Assembly (NCBI GenBank): GCA_019057595.1 | Contig: DXJI01000038.1 | Span: 1-22,057, forward strand | Length of the DNA: 22,057 nucleotides | Direction: 5' to 3' | DNA from: Candidatus Thorarchaeota archaeon | GTDB taxonomy: Archaea > Asgardarchaeota > Thorarchaeia > Thorarchaeales > Thorarchaeaceae | Part shown: one piece after another, positions 14,689-21,941 of the stretch | Position numbering within the stretch: position 1 is the stretch's first letter | Layout: each line of letters opens with the position of its first letter | Position numbers and translations under genes: made by a program | The notes under the pieces: model-generated | Seen by the model: the letters and a program-made list of their open reading frames with translations, nothing else | Database searches by the model: none | What the model was told of the DNA's origin: nothing

Positions 14689-15525
14689 ATGTCTAACAAG
14701 AGGTCCATACTGGGTGTCTGGCTTATTGAGCGAGGCAGCGGTAGGAATCTTGTATCCAAAGCCTATTCAGATCTTGTCAAGCTAGACATGGATCTCATTG
14801 CACCTTTTCTTTCAGCCACACACACGTTCATTGACAAGGCAGCAAGCGAAACTCTGCGAACTGTTGACACAGAAACAAACCGATATGTCTGGGAAGCAAA
14901 CGAGCATCTTCTTTTTGTTATGGTGGTATCAAAGGCAGCACGCATTGGTCATATGCGATTCATGCTAGAATATGCTTTGAATGAGTTCATGGCTCAAGAA
15001 GTCCCAACTAACTCAAATGTGGCTGCTGTTCTGAAAAACTGGCATGGTGCACCAAACACGTTCAAAAAATTCAGCAAGTTCGTGGATGAACTCGTCGAGC
15101 AGTATGAAGTGACCGATGAGAGCCTACTCGCAGGAAAATCAATGGACTGTTTAGAAGTGTACAACCATCTTTTCAGAGGAATCATGAAAGTAAAAACTGG
15201 TAAGAAGAAACGAAATGATATCGTGAAACGGATAAAAGGATGGCTCGAACCCATGATGGACCGATACCCGTTTCTCTCTACTGTTCCAATTGATGGGGCT
15301 GGTATAGAGGTCCTTGAGATAGATGTCAATGTGGTTCCATATCAGCATCTGAGAGACTCACTGGAAGAGGTTCTTCGTCTTCTTGCAAAGGCAGTCCGTG
15401 AGATTGTGACACCCAAAGCTTACCGAGATGTAATATTCGATTATGTCATGCCATACGCAAAAAGAGACATCCAGAGACTTCAGACATACGCAATTCTGGA
15501 TGACGTAGTTAGGTATTTGTTCTGA
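14689..15525 (+). CDS. longin-domain-like protein with helical C-terminal domain
   Basis: The first about 105 residues have the pattern of a longin/roadblock-like fold: strand ILGVWLIERGSGRNLVSKAY, helix DLIAPFLSATHTFIDKAA, strands ETNRYVWEANEHLLFVMVVS, then helix MRFMLEYALNEFMAQ. This is the order seen in longin domains of SNAREs, adaptor sigma subunits and archaeal small-GTPase-associated proteins. The remaining about 170 residues are mostly helical with a basic KTGKKKRNDIVKRIKGW segment and a long C-terminal helix set; I do not recognise this part. No signal peptide or membrane segment. ATG 14689 has a clear TATA upstream, so it is a single-gene unit, convergent with zero gap to the methyltransferase. 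A trafficking or GTPase-related role is inferred from fold only. Confidence 0.7.
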   Translation: MSNKRSILGVWLIERGSGRNLVSKAYSDLVKLDMDLIAPFLSATHTFIDKAASETLRTVDTETNRYVWEANEHLLFVMVVSKAARIGHMRFMLEYALNEFMAQEVPTNSNVAAVLKNWHGAPNTFKKFSKFVDELVEQYEVTDESLLAGKSMDCLEVYNHLFRGIMKVKTGKKKRNDIVKRIKGWLEPMMDRYPFLSTVPIDGAGIEVLEIDVNVVPYQHLRDSLEEVLRLLAKAVREIVTPKAYRDVIFDYVMPYAKRDIQRLQTYAILDDVVRYLF

Positions 15526-16866
15526 TTACTTTTCAAGAACGATAATTGCCCTATGAACAGTTTGTCCCCTCTTTCTCTCAGGTATCAACTCGCGACCAGG
15601 TCTGATCTTCAGACGCGGATCTATATCTCTTGGAGTCTTGATGGATTCGTTAGCTAGCATCCGATAGAGCGTTAGTCCTGTACCCTTTGTCAATTCACTG
15701 AATTTTATTGAAACTGGTCCACCCAGTGTGTTGATGACGGGGATGGTCATTGCCACACGTCCCTCTGGACGGAGAATCTTTGCGATCTCTGTGAGTGCCT
15801 CACGGTATAAGATAGTGAGCTCTTTGATTGTTTTCTCTGCTTCTTCAACAGGCGGGACTTCCTTGTAGATTGGGCCTAAGAGAGGTTCGAAGGCTATGGC
15901 ATCCACCTGTTTCTTCACAAGCGATGAGAGTTCCCGTGAGTCTCCCCTGAAGATGTCATAATGAAGCTTTTCTCCCAGATCCTTTGAAAGCCATTTCATG
16001 TTTGACCGTGCTCCCTGGACCTGGTCTGAATCTATGTCTATACCTATGCAATTCATCCCTAGAATAGCTGCCTCCATGAGAAGAGTTCCAGTCCCACAGA
16101 ATGGGTCGAGGACAGTGTCTCCAGGTCTGGCCCCAGCTAGGTTGAGAAGTGACCTACAGAGCTTCGGACTAGTGCTTGTCTCAGCTGAAACAAATGGTCT
16201 GGATTCGTCCCTATACTGTTGTAGCATTGAATCGTATACCACACGTGTTCGTGCAATGTAGAGTTTCTTTTCTGAGAAAACTGCCAGTACTTCTGCATGA
16301 GGTGGCACGAGTAGGTTGTTACGAGCAATCGTCTTGGGCCATAGCGCGATGTTCAGTCTGCCTGCTACTCTTCTATCTGGTTCATCATAGGCGTAATAGT
16401 CTGCCTTTCTGGCTCCATTCTCCAATAGGAGCTTCTTCACCTGTTCATCCATTCCCCGTGTGAACCTTCTGAAATTGATGGGAAACCGTCCGTCAGTGAT
16501 GGGGTAGGTGCTGATTCCAAACTTAACCTTCTTTCCTTTCACTCTGGGCCAAACAATCTTGAGCCAGGGACATTTTCTGAGTTCCTTCAGTTTCTCTTTG
16601 TCAGCTACCTTCCTCGCCGGATATGCATCCAGAGGAACTTCGATGTCATATTCCCAGATGACCTTCGCAACCTTGTAACATCCCCCGAGGGCTGACTGCA
16701 TATCCACAATCTGCTCAACGTCCAGTCGCTGTTGGATATCTACAATGGCAGCATTTCGTGAAAGGTCTATGAGCTTGCCGTCAAAACCCCGGTCCTGAAT
16801 ATAGACCAAGAGCTCAGCTATACTGAGCAACCAGTTTGAACCAAGCACGAATGCAAACTTTGTCAT
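15526..16866 (-). CDS. Trm11/TrmG10-like methyltransferase with altered motif IV
   Basis: A 446-residue protein with a THUMP-like N-terminal region (about 55-190) and a C-terminal class I methyltransferase domain. Motif I is DPFCGTGTLLMEA (254-266), preceded by the RPFVSAETSTSPKLCRSLLN stretch (223-242) that marks the COG1041 family of tRNA guanine-N2 methyltransferases (Trm11, TrmG10). The catalytic motif IV, normally D-P-P-Y, reads FEPLLGP (326-332), so both the Asp and the PPY are lost. Related proteins with EPYLGP-type motifs may exist in uncultivated lineages, so this can be a divergent subfamily rather than a dead enzyme. Its ATG overlaps the stop of the upstream AP endonuclease gene by 4 bp (ATGA), so translation is coupled. 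The target is likely tRNA but unproven. Confidence 0.8.
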   Translation of the reverse strand: MTKFAFVLGSNWLLSIAELLVYIQDRGFDGKLIDLSRNAAIVDIQQRLDVEQIVDMQSALGGCYKVAKVIWEYDIEVPLDAYPARKVADKEKLKELRKCPWLKIVWPRVKGKKVKFGISTYPITDGRFPINFRRFTRGMDEQVKKLLLENGARKADYYAYDEPDRRVAGRLNIALWPKTIARNNLLVPPHAEVLAVFSEKKLYIARTRVVYDSMLQQYRDESRPFVSAETSTSPKLCRSLLNLAGARPGDTVLDPFCGTGTLLMEAAILGMNCIGIDIDSDQVQGARSNMKWLSKDLGEKLHYDIFRGDSRELSSLVKKQVDAIAFEPLLGPIYKEVPPVEEAEKTIKELTILYREALTEIAKILRPEGRVAMTIPVINTLGGPVSIKFSELTKGTGLTLYRMLANESIKTPRDIDPRLKIRPGRELIPERKRGQTVHRAIIVLEK

Positions 16867-17714
16867 TTACTCACCTTCTCAAGTTCCTCATAGAGAAATT
16901 TGGTGTACAGGGCACCCTCGAGTGGGTTGGTCGATTCACATATGAAGGTGGGCTTGTATCCACATTCTCTCACAATCTCCATGAGCGGCAAGATGTCTGG
17001 TCCCCAATCTTGTCCAAGTGGTCGATGTGCTGCTTCTCCCTTATCAGTGAATGTGATTCCGCTCACATGAAAGTGCATGTTCTTGACGAAGAGATCTCCC
17101 AGTCCTTCTTCAAACTGCGTTATGATCCTGAGATAGCTGTCCTTGTCGTTGACTTTTCCCTGACTTCTGGCATAGAGATGTGCCCAGTCAATTGTGGGGA
17201 TGCATCCCTCCACCTCTTGACATAGACTGATGAGCTGGTCTTCTGATCCATATGCTGACAACTTACCTGCAATCTCTGGGGCAAGATAGGCTCCTTTCCC
17301 CATATCTCCTGCCTTTTCCCACACCTCTCTTAATGCATCTCGAATGATTGTGTGCGTTTCCTCTCTACTTCTGTTAGCGTGAGTTCCTGCATGGAAAACA
17401 ATCCGTTTCACGTTCATTAAGGGTGCGAACTTGAGTGCCTTCACAAGTCTCTGTTTGGAGGCTTTCCGAATACGAGGAGTCACCGATGCAAGACTGATGT
17501 AGTAAGCCGCATGCATACTCATGGAAATGTTGGCCTCTCTCGCGAGATCACCAATGAGCTTCGCTCTTTCCTCTTTTGCCCTAAGACCGTACACAGCAGC
17601 ATACTCGAAAGCATCTACACCTGACTCAGTTAATATCTTGAAGACCTTCTTCACATTACCACGGGCTTCAGTCGGGTATCCTGCTGGTCCAAAACGAATT
17701 TTGTCAGGCAACAT
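16863..17714 (-). CDS. nfo: endonuclease IV family AP endonuclease
   Basis: TIM-barrel, three-metal AP endonuclease (Nfo/Apn1 type) of base excision repair, 283 residues. Visible metal-ligand positions: His in SMHAAYYISLAS, His in IVFHAGTH, Glu in LAPEIAGK, Asp and His in PTIDWAHLYAR, His in MHFHVSGI, His in EAAHRPLG and Glu in FICEST, all in family order. The first segment RFGPAGYP matches archaeal members rather than E. coli Nfo. Several archaeal sugar-isomerase-like TIM barrels (AP endonuclease family 2) share these residues, so nuclease activity is likely but not certain. ATG 17714 has no clear SD. The gene is followed by the methyltransferase with a 4-bp overlap; the two form an operon divergent from ubiA. 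Confidence 0.85.
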   Translation of the reverse strand: MLPDKIRFGPAGYPTEARGNVKKVFKILTESGVDAFEYAAVYGLRAKEERAKLIGDLAREANISMSMHAAYYISLASVTPRIRKASKQRLVKALKFAPLMNVKRIVFHAGTHANRSREETHTIIRDALREVWEKAGDMGKGAYLAPEIAGKLSAYGSEDQLISLCQEVEGCIPTIDWAHLYARSQGKVNDKDSYLRIITQFEEGLGDLFVKNMHFHVSGITFTDKGEAAHRPLGQDWGPDILPLMEIVRECGYKPTFICESTNPLEGALYTKFLYEELEKVSK

Positions 17715-17776
17715 TTCTGGTTCGTCCCAAGCCCCGCTGAATAAGAGTGATTGGGTCCGGTGTTGTCCGCAACATC

Positions 17777-17811
17777 TTTAATTGACGTGACCTCTGGTGG
17801 GTCTAAGGTGG
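17777..17811 (+). promoter_or_regulatory. TATA and SD of ubiA
   Basis: TTTAATT (17777-17783) is a TATA candidate, and AAGGTGG (17805-17811) is a Shine-Dalgarno 8 nt before ATG 17820. Transcription would start close to the SD. Together they argue against the upstream TTG 17751 as the start. Confidence 0.5.
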
Positions 17812-17819
17812 ACCCTGAT

Positions 17820-18764
17820 ATGAGTGAGGCAGACTCGATTGAGCCAGTTCAAAAGAAGAGTTTCTACCCAATGGCGTTCCTCTCAATAATCCGCCCCCAA
17901 AACTGCATCATCGGAGGACTGACAGTTCTCGCTGGGGTGGCAATGGCTTTCTGGATGGCACCTCTCGGTGAGGTCTCTCACTTCCTGCTTCTCTTCATCT
18001 ATGGATATATGACATACTTCTTTGTTGCTGCAGGTGGAAACGTAGTCAACGACATCTTCGACATTGAGGTCGACAAGATTAACCGTCCACATCGAGCACT
18101 ACCCAGTGGAAGGATGACAGTTAGACAAGCCTGGTACTTTGTTGCCTTCCTAAGTATAGTTGGTCTATTGTTCGCTCTACTCACCGGTCCATGGAGTGCA
18201 ATCATTGTCCTATGTTTCGAAATAATAGGATATGCTTATGCTGCAAAAGTGAAGACACTGGGGCTAGCTGGTAACTTCATGGTTGCCTTCTCGTTCGCAT
18301 TCGGTATTCTCTATGGTGCATTCACATACGCAGAGACCGTGGGACAGACTCTGTCTAATGCAATTCCAATACCTCACTGGTTGTTCTTCTTCACTGCATT
18401 TTTGATACTGCAGGCGCGCGAAACCATCAAGGGTGCTGAAGACGTTGAGGGTGATGAGGAGAGAGATGTGAGGACCATAGCAAGAATTTATGGCTATAGT
18501 GCTGCAGCTGGAGTTGCGGCAGGACTGAACTTCATCGGAGTCCTAAGTTACATCCTGATCTGGATATGGGGTTTTGCAAGCTGGGATCTCTGGCCACTTC
18601 TGATTCTGGGAGCTGCAGTTGTTCTTGGGGCCGGAATCGTACCACTCACTGGTCCGGCTGACAAAAAGAAACTATTGATTGGAAGTACGCTGGACAAAGT
18701 TGGCGCCCTAGTTGGACTGATTGCATTCGTTCTGATTCCACTCTATGCAATCTTCTTCCTTTAA
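17820..18764 (+). CDS. UbiA prenyltransferase, probable digeranylgeranylglyceryl phosphate synthase
   Basis: Membrane prenyltransferase of 314 residues (from ATG 17820) with about eight or nine hydrophobic segments. The two polyprenyl-diphosphate/Mg sites are present: NDIFDIEVD (77-85, NDxxDxxxD) and DVEGDEERD (208-216, DxxxD). The opening IRPQNCIIGGLTVLAG is typical of archaeal DGGGP synthase, the enzyme that adds the second geranylgeranyl chain to GGGP in archaeal ether-lipid synthesis. Other UbiA roles (quinone or heme side chains) are less likely but possible. AAGGTGG lies 8 nt before this ATG; the frame upstream to TTG 17751 is probably leader. Its TAA shares three bases of a TTAA with the stop of the convergent Yip1 gene. 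Confidence 0.88.
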   Translation: MSEADSIEPVQKKSFYPMAFLSIIRPQNCIIGGLTVLAGVAMAFWMAPLGEVSHFLLLFIYGYMTYFFVAAGGNVVNDIFDIEVDKINRPHRALPSGRMTVRQAWYFVAFLSIVGLLFALLTGPWSAIIVLCFEIIGYAYAAKVKTLGLAGNFMVAFSFAFGILYGAFTYAETVGQTLSNAIPIPHWLFFFTAFLILQARETIKGAEDVEGDEERDVRTIARIYGYSAAAGVAAGLNFIGVLSYILIWIWGFASWDLWPLLILGAAVVLGAGIVPLTGPADKKKLLIGSTLDKVGALVGLIAFVLIPLYAIFFL

Positions 18765-19597
18765 TGGACTTGCCAGAATGTCCACGCCAACACGAGAACA
18801 CAGGCAATAGCAATCACCGCAGCCCAGAAGGTGGATGTGTCATGCGCCTCTCGTATTCCAAATATCAACAAGTACCCCGTCCAAATGAATGCCCCTGTTG
18901 TCATCATATCAATCGTGAACCATACTCCTGATGAATATGCCCACGCAACTATATCAGGAGTGAAGGTTGCTAATTCCGCAGGACTGAGCACTCCTGGATA
19001 TCCTGGAACCGCAATCAAAACTACGAGTATCGAAAGGAATCTGACAAGAATCACCGGGGTCATGCTGTAGCCAACAATCGACAGGGTCTTTCCCTTCCCT
19101 CCTGTTCCACCCATGAGCTTGAATGCAAAGTGTGCGAATATCGTACCAAAGAGCAGATAGATGATTCCCAACATGATTGTGGGCATCAGTCCGACGAGAG
19201 CTGCGATCCAGATAATTCCTCCCTGTGGGCTACTCACTAGACTGACTGGTCCCGTGGTTGTGGCATTCAGTACTACGGTTGTCGTTATTTTCGAGGACAA
19301 CGCAATGAAGAGACCTGCCATGATTAGTGCATTGATCAAGATCAGCATGAAAGGTCCAGCAGCATCTGGTCTCTGGCCAATATCTCGGTAGGTGGCTGAT
19401 GGTCGTCTGACGACTCCCCACATTCTCTCTCGAATTCCCATGTACCTGACCTCTGGGGATTCTGGTCTTTTCAACATGGGCAGGATTCGCTCTAAGGTCT
19501 CCTCTGCTATTGATTCTTTACAGACTGGACAGACTGTTGCATCAGCTGGAACAGGACTATCACAGAACTCACAGCGTCGCACGATTTGCCAACTCAC
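18761..19597 (-). CDS. zinc-ribbon Yip1-domain membrane protein
   Basis: A 278-residue membrane protein. An N-terminal zinc ribbon, CEFC (9-12) and CPVC (23-26), faces the cytosol. A linker with RERMWGVVRRPSATYRDI is the usual entry to Yip1 domains, and about five membrane segments follow (about 80-100, 125-155, 170-200, 225-245, 255-275). The YGFKLMGG-like loop appears here as FAFKLMGGTGGKGKT, which fits the Yip1/YIPF family motif. Eukaryotic YIPFs act with Rab GTPases in Golgi traffic; archaeal members are common and uncharacterised, so no trafficking role should be assumed. Start GTG 19597 has a TATA (19633-19639) and almost no leader. The stop TAA overlaps that of ubiA by 2 shared bases in a TTAA. 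Confidence 0.85.
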   Translation of the reverse strand: MSWQIVRRCEFCDSPVPADATVCPVCKESIAEETLERILPMLKRPESPEVRYMGIRERMWGVVRRPSATYRDIGQRPDAAGPFMLILINALIMAGLFIALSSKITTTVVLNATTTGPVSLVSSPQGGIIWIAALVGLMPTIMLGIIYLLFGTIFAHFAFKLMGGTGGKGKTLSIVGYSMTPVILVRFLSILVVLIAVPGYPGVLSPAELATFTPDIVAWAYSSGVWFTIDMMTTGAFIWTGYLLIFGIREAHDTSTFWAAVIAIACVLVLAWTFWQVH

Positions 19598-19639
19598 ACA
19601 GACTGATGTCTATCAATTTGTGTCCGTCTGTGTATTTAA
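19596..19639 (-). promoter_or_regulatory. promoter of the Yip1 gene with inverted repeat
   Basis: On the minus strand TTAAATA (19633-19639) is a TATA box, about 36-42 nt before GTG 19597. ACACAGAC (19596-19603) and GTCTGTGT (19626-19633) form a perfect 8-bp inverted repeat with a 22-nt spacer that brackets the expected transcription start. Confidence 0.45.
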
Positions 19640-19645
19640 GCGAAT

Positions 19646-19670
19646 TCCGGTTGTGCCGGATTTCTTTTTT
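19646..19670 (+). terminator. plus-strand hairpin and T-tract without an upstream plus-strand gene
   Basis: TCCGG-TTGTG-CCGGA (19646-19660) is followed at once by TTTCTTTTTT (19661-19670). This has the form of an intrinsic terminator, but it reads on the plus strand, antisense to the surrounding minus-strand genes. The nearest plus-strand gene is ubiA, ending 880 bp before it. Confidence 0.45.
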
Positions 19671-19673
19671 CGG

Positions 19674-20294
19674 TCACCACATCTTGAAGTGTTTGAACAG
19701 TCCTGTGGGATATACAATAATGAATGGGATCAAGGCGTCCCATATGCTCTGTGATGCGTTTAGAATGATTGCGAAATTGAGAATGAACTCTACTGTCAAA
19801 AATGGAGCAAAGAGTGCGCCATATACTAGGTTGACTGGTATCATTATCGCAAGACGTAGTAAGAATGCCAACGCCATCAGTGAAATATAGAGCTTGGGTC
19901 TGGAAAGGGACTCCCCCCGCTCCTCACGTTTCAGTCTTCTGACACCATACCACGGAATGGCCATCATGGGCAGGGTCGCCATGATTTTGAAGATGGGTCC
20001 AAAAGGTGAAAATGGGTCGAATGGAAAGAGAGCAATTCCACCTGCAATCAGACTGATTGATCCCACCAGTGGTCCACCAATCAGAAATGACACCATCCAG
20101 AAGATAGACACATGATCAAAAAGGGCAATTCCCCATCCAGCGACTCGTGCAATGAAACCGACTGAGGGTGCTACTGCAACAGAGAGGGATGCCAGAATAC
20201 CACCGACGGCGATTTTCCGTACTCTATCTGAGCTTTCAGAAACTTCTGAGAGCTCGAATTCCTGTGGGTCGCTCAGATCGTCTTCATCTATCAA
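19674..20294 (-). CDS. ECF-transporter S-component-like membrane protein
   Basis: A 206-residue membrane protein. A hydrophilic acidic head (residues 1-26) is followed by about five or six membrane segments: around 29-52, 64-90, 98-115, 133-155, 160-180 and 185-200. The glycine-rich FLIGGPLVGSISLIAGGIA and the overall size match substrate-binding S components of ECF vitamin/metal transporters (ECF-S superfamily). The substrate cannot be told. No ECF ATPase or T component is in the window, so it would use a shared module encoded elsewhere. Start TTG 20294 has a good TATA at 20353-20362. It lies 106 bp downstream of a winged-helix gene on the same strand. Confidence 0.65.
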   Translation of the reverse strand: MIDEDDLSDPQEFELSEVSESSDRVRKIAVGGILASLSVAVAPSVGFIARVAGWGIALFDHVSIFWMVSFLIGGPLVGSISLIAGGIALFPFDPFSPFGPIFKIMATLPMMAIPWYGVRRLKREERGESLSRPKLYISLMALAFLLRLAIMIPVNLVYGALFAPFLTVEFILNFAIILNASQSIWDALIPFIIVYPTGLFKHFKMW

Positions 20295-20352
20295 TTTGGG
20301 TTCCCCATGGAAGGTATCGTCTACAATACAAGCGGAGCCCGATGAGTCTACT

Positions 20353-20362
20353 TATTAATATA
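20353..20362 (-). promoter_or_regulatory. TATA box of the 19674-20294 gene
   Basis: TATTAATATA (minus strand TATATTAATA) lies about 59 nt before the TTG start. It would start transcription near 20331 and shows that this gene can be expressed separately from the winged-helix gene upstream. Confidence 0.55.
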
Positions 20363-20400
20363 CCCATAAGGAGTTAGATACTCAAGGATGAGTAAGATGA

Positions 20401-20850
20401 CTAGGTGGGATCCTCAAGCAGTCTCTCATCTTTTCTTGGGAAATCCTTCGCTGTGGATGGTCTGAACTTGGGTCGATTCATCATCTGGAGCAGTTTTCGG
20501 GTTGGTACCAACCAGTCAGGATTGATTCTCCACTCTGCCCAGTCTATTCCTGAGGTTGGTGATGTCCTGCTCAGAATTAATCTGGATGCAACAAGCTCGT
20601 TCATTCCGTTTAGGATAGTACCGATAGTGACGGCCCCAACAATTGGTCTTTCATGACGTGCAGCTCTAAGCAGGTCTGCAGTTGTCACCCAAGTGCCATC
20701 TTCAATGAGAACCTTCAGCACTCTTGATCTGACAGGGTCGGACTCAATAGCACCCTTCAGAGGGGCCAAATTGATGGGTTGAAGATGCCTGGATCCACTG
20801 TCTTTTCGGGTGTTCTGTGAATAGCTGTCTCTGAACGAACTGAAGTCCAC
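20401..20850 (-). CDS. winged-helix transcription regulator
   Basis: A 149-residue protein with a winged-helix core at about 36-110: DPVRSRVLKVLIEDGTWVTT is the first helix and turn, ADLLRAARHERPIVGAVTIG carries the recognition region, and LNGMNELVASRLILSR is the following helix. A wing EWRINPDWL and a basic, Pro-rich C-terminal tail follow. It does not match a named regulator family I can identify. Start GTG 20850 has no SD, so a leaderless mRNA is likely. It is divergent from the TrmB-like regulator at 20972, with a 25-bp inverted repeat between them, and may regulate the S-component gene downstream of it. Confidence 0.7.
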   Translation of the reverse strand: MDFSSFRDSYSQNTRKDSGSRHLQPINLAPLKGAIESDPVRSRVLKVLIEDGTWVTTADLLRAARHERPIVGAVTIGTILNGMNELVASRLILSRTSPTSGIDWAEWRINPDWLVPTRKLLQMMNRPKFRPSTAKDFPRKDERLLEDPT

Positions 20851-20912
20851 TGTGATGCACCAGTCTGAGCTCGAATGAAATCCTTTTGAAACACAGTATT
20901 ATCTTAGGAAAC

Positions 20913-20937
20913 GGTTGTGCACATTCATTACACAACC
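20913..20937. promoter_or_regulatory. 25-bp inverted repeat, candidate operator
   Basis: GGTTGTG (20913-20919) and CACAACC (20931-20937) are perfect 7-bp arms with an 11-nt spacer. The repeat lies between two divergent winged-helix genes and directly before CTTATCTT (20938-20945), the likely TATA of the gene at 20972. Position and size suit the site of a dimeric winged-helix protein. Confidence 0.6.
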
Positions 20938-20971
20938 CTTATCTTGACATGTTTTAACCCTCTCCACACCG

Positions 20972-21349
20972 ATGAAGGCTCGAGAATCAATATTCGATCT
21001 CTTTAGCAAGAGCTTTGACAAGCAGGAAGACTTGCTCTGCTGTGCATTTGGACTGCGGGACAGTGAGATTTCTGTCTACCTCTATCTTGTTGAGGGGCCA
21101 AAGACTGTCGAAGAGATTGCAGTTGTGGTCGAGAAAGATCGAAGTACAGTGCAAAGAGTTCTGAACAGGCTTCACAAGAAGGATCTTGTTGAACGGAGAA
21201 CCCAGTCCATCGAAAGAGGTGGCTACTACTACGAGTACCTCGCAAAGTCAACTGATAGAGTTCGAAAAGAAATCCTCGATCAACTCGATGATTGGTACGA
21301 GGAAACCAGAAGGTTCTTGATGGAGAGCTGGCCGCAAACACCTCAGTGA
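20972..21349 (+). CDS. TrmB-like winged-helix regulator
   Basis: A 125-residue regulator with a TrmB-type winged helix: GLRDSEISVYLYLVEGPKTV (about 27-46) leads into EEIAVVVEKDRSTVQRVLNR, then HKKDLVERRTQSIERGGYYY forms the wing, and a C-terminal amphipathic helix KSTDRVRKEILDQLDDWYEE probably gives dimerisation. It lacks the sugar-binding domain of full TrmB. The ATG 20972 has no SD, and a TATA (20938-20945) about 30 nt upstream suggests a leaderless mRNA. The ECF S-component gene follows after 22 bp and hypB after that, so it is probably the local regulator of that operon, acting at the adjacent inverted repeat. Confidence 0.8.
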   Translation: MKARESIFDLFSKSFDKQEDLLCCAFGLRDSEISVYLYLVEGPKTVEEIAVVVEKDRSTVQRVLNRLHKKDLVERRTQSIERGGYYYEYLAKSTDRVRKEILDQLDDWYEETRRFLMESWPQTPQ

Positions 21350-21371
21350 TTTTCAAAACGAGGATTAGCAC

Positions 21372-21935
21372 ATGGAACTTCTACCACTTCGTAAGAACAC
21401 AGTTGCACTGACGACCCTTGCTTTGATTGCAGCAATTGGAATCATAGTGAGAGTCTTTATACGCATCCCGTTGATTTTCGGTGTTGTTGAGCTTACTCCT
21501 GGATTTCTCTTCTCGCTTCTTGGGGGAGTGATAGGAGGACTGCCTGGTGGAGTTCTTGTTGGAGCAATAACTGGACTAGGTGGAGCAATGGCTCTTGCAG
21601 AACCTCCGCTTCTACCTTTCATTGGTAACATCTGTTTAGGCATTGGGTCTGGATATGCTATTCACCTGGTGGTTAATAGAGACACTCTGAGGTATTATCT
21701 TCTAGTTATAATCGGGGCTCCAATCATCGGTGGATTCATTCCCACATTTTTGATATCAGCACTCTATGGATTGACGATTGAGCTGATTGTTGTAGCTGCT
21801 ATTATGGATACAATACAGACACTCATCTGGGTGATTCCTGCACTCCTTATCGAGAAACTCGTCATCCGACCAATCATTGGTCATTACCTCTATTCCGACT
21901 CAGAACTACTCGAACTCGATGAAACAGAAGGTTAG
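21372..21935 (+). CDS. ECF-transporter S component
   Basis: A 187-residue membrane protein with about six hydrophobic segments and the glycine-rich ECF-S pattern: RIPLIFGVVELTPGFLFSLL followed by GGVIGGLPGGVLVGAITGLG, then LPFIGNICLGIGSGYAIHLV. These fit the substrate-specific subunit of an ECF importer. The acidic C-terminal tail is SELLELDETEG. ATG 21372 has GAGGA (21360-21364) 7 nt upstream. It is preceded by a TrmB-like regulator and followed after 6 bp by hypB. This suggests a nickel or hydrogenase link, although known nickel S components (NikM/CbiM) have a different, longer sequence with an N-terminal His near the start, which is not seen here. The substrate is therefore open. Confidence 0.8.
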   Translation: MELLPLRKNTVALTTLALIAAIGIIVRVFIRIPLIFGVVELTPGFLFSLLGGVIGGLPGGVLVGAITGLGGAMALAEPPLLPFIGNICLGIGSGYAIHLVVNRDTLRYYLLVIIGAPIIGGFIPTFLISALYGLTIELIVVAAIMDTIQTLIWVIPALLIEKLVIRPIIGHYLYSDSELLELDETEG

Positions 21936-21941
21936 ACTAAT

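Noticed and set aside
18761..19597. Yip1 protein as proof of eukaryote-like vesicle traffic
   Set aside because: Yip1-domain proteins are widespread in archaea and bacteria, so proximity to ESCRT and longin genes is weak evidence.
19392..19890. Plus-strand open frames of 120 and 126 codons opposite the Yip1 and S-component genes
   Set aside because: They mostly overlap well-supported minus-strand genes, run across promoter sequence and show no recognisable domain.
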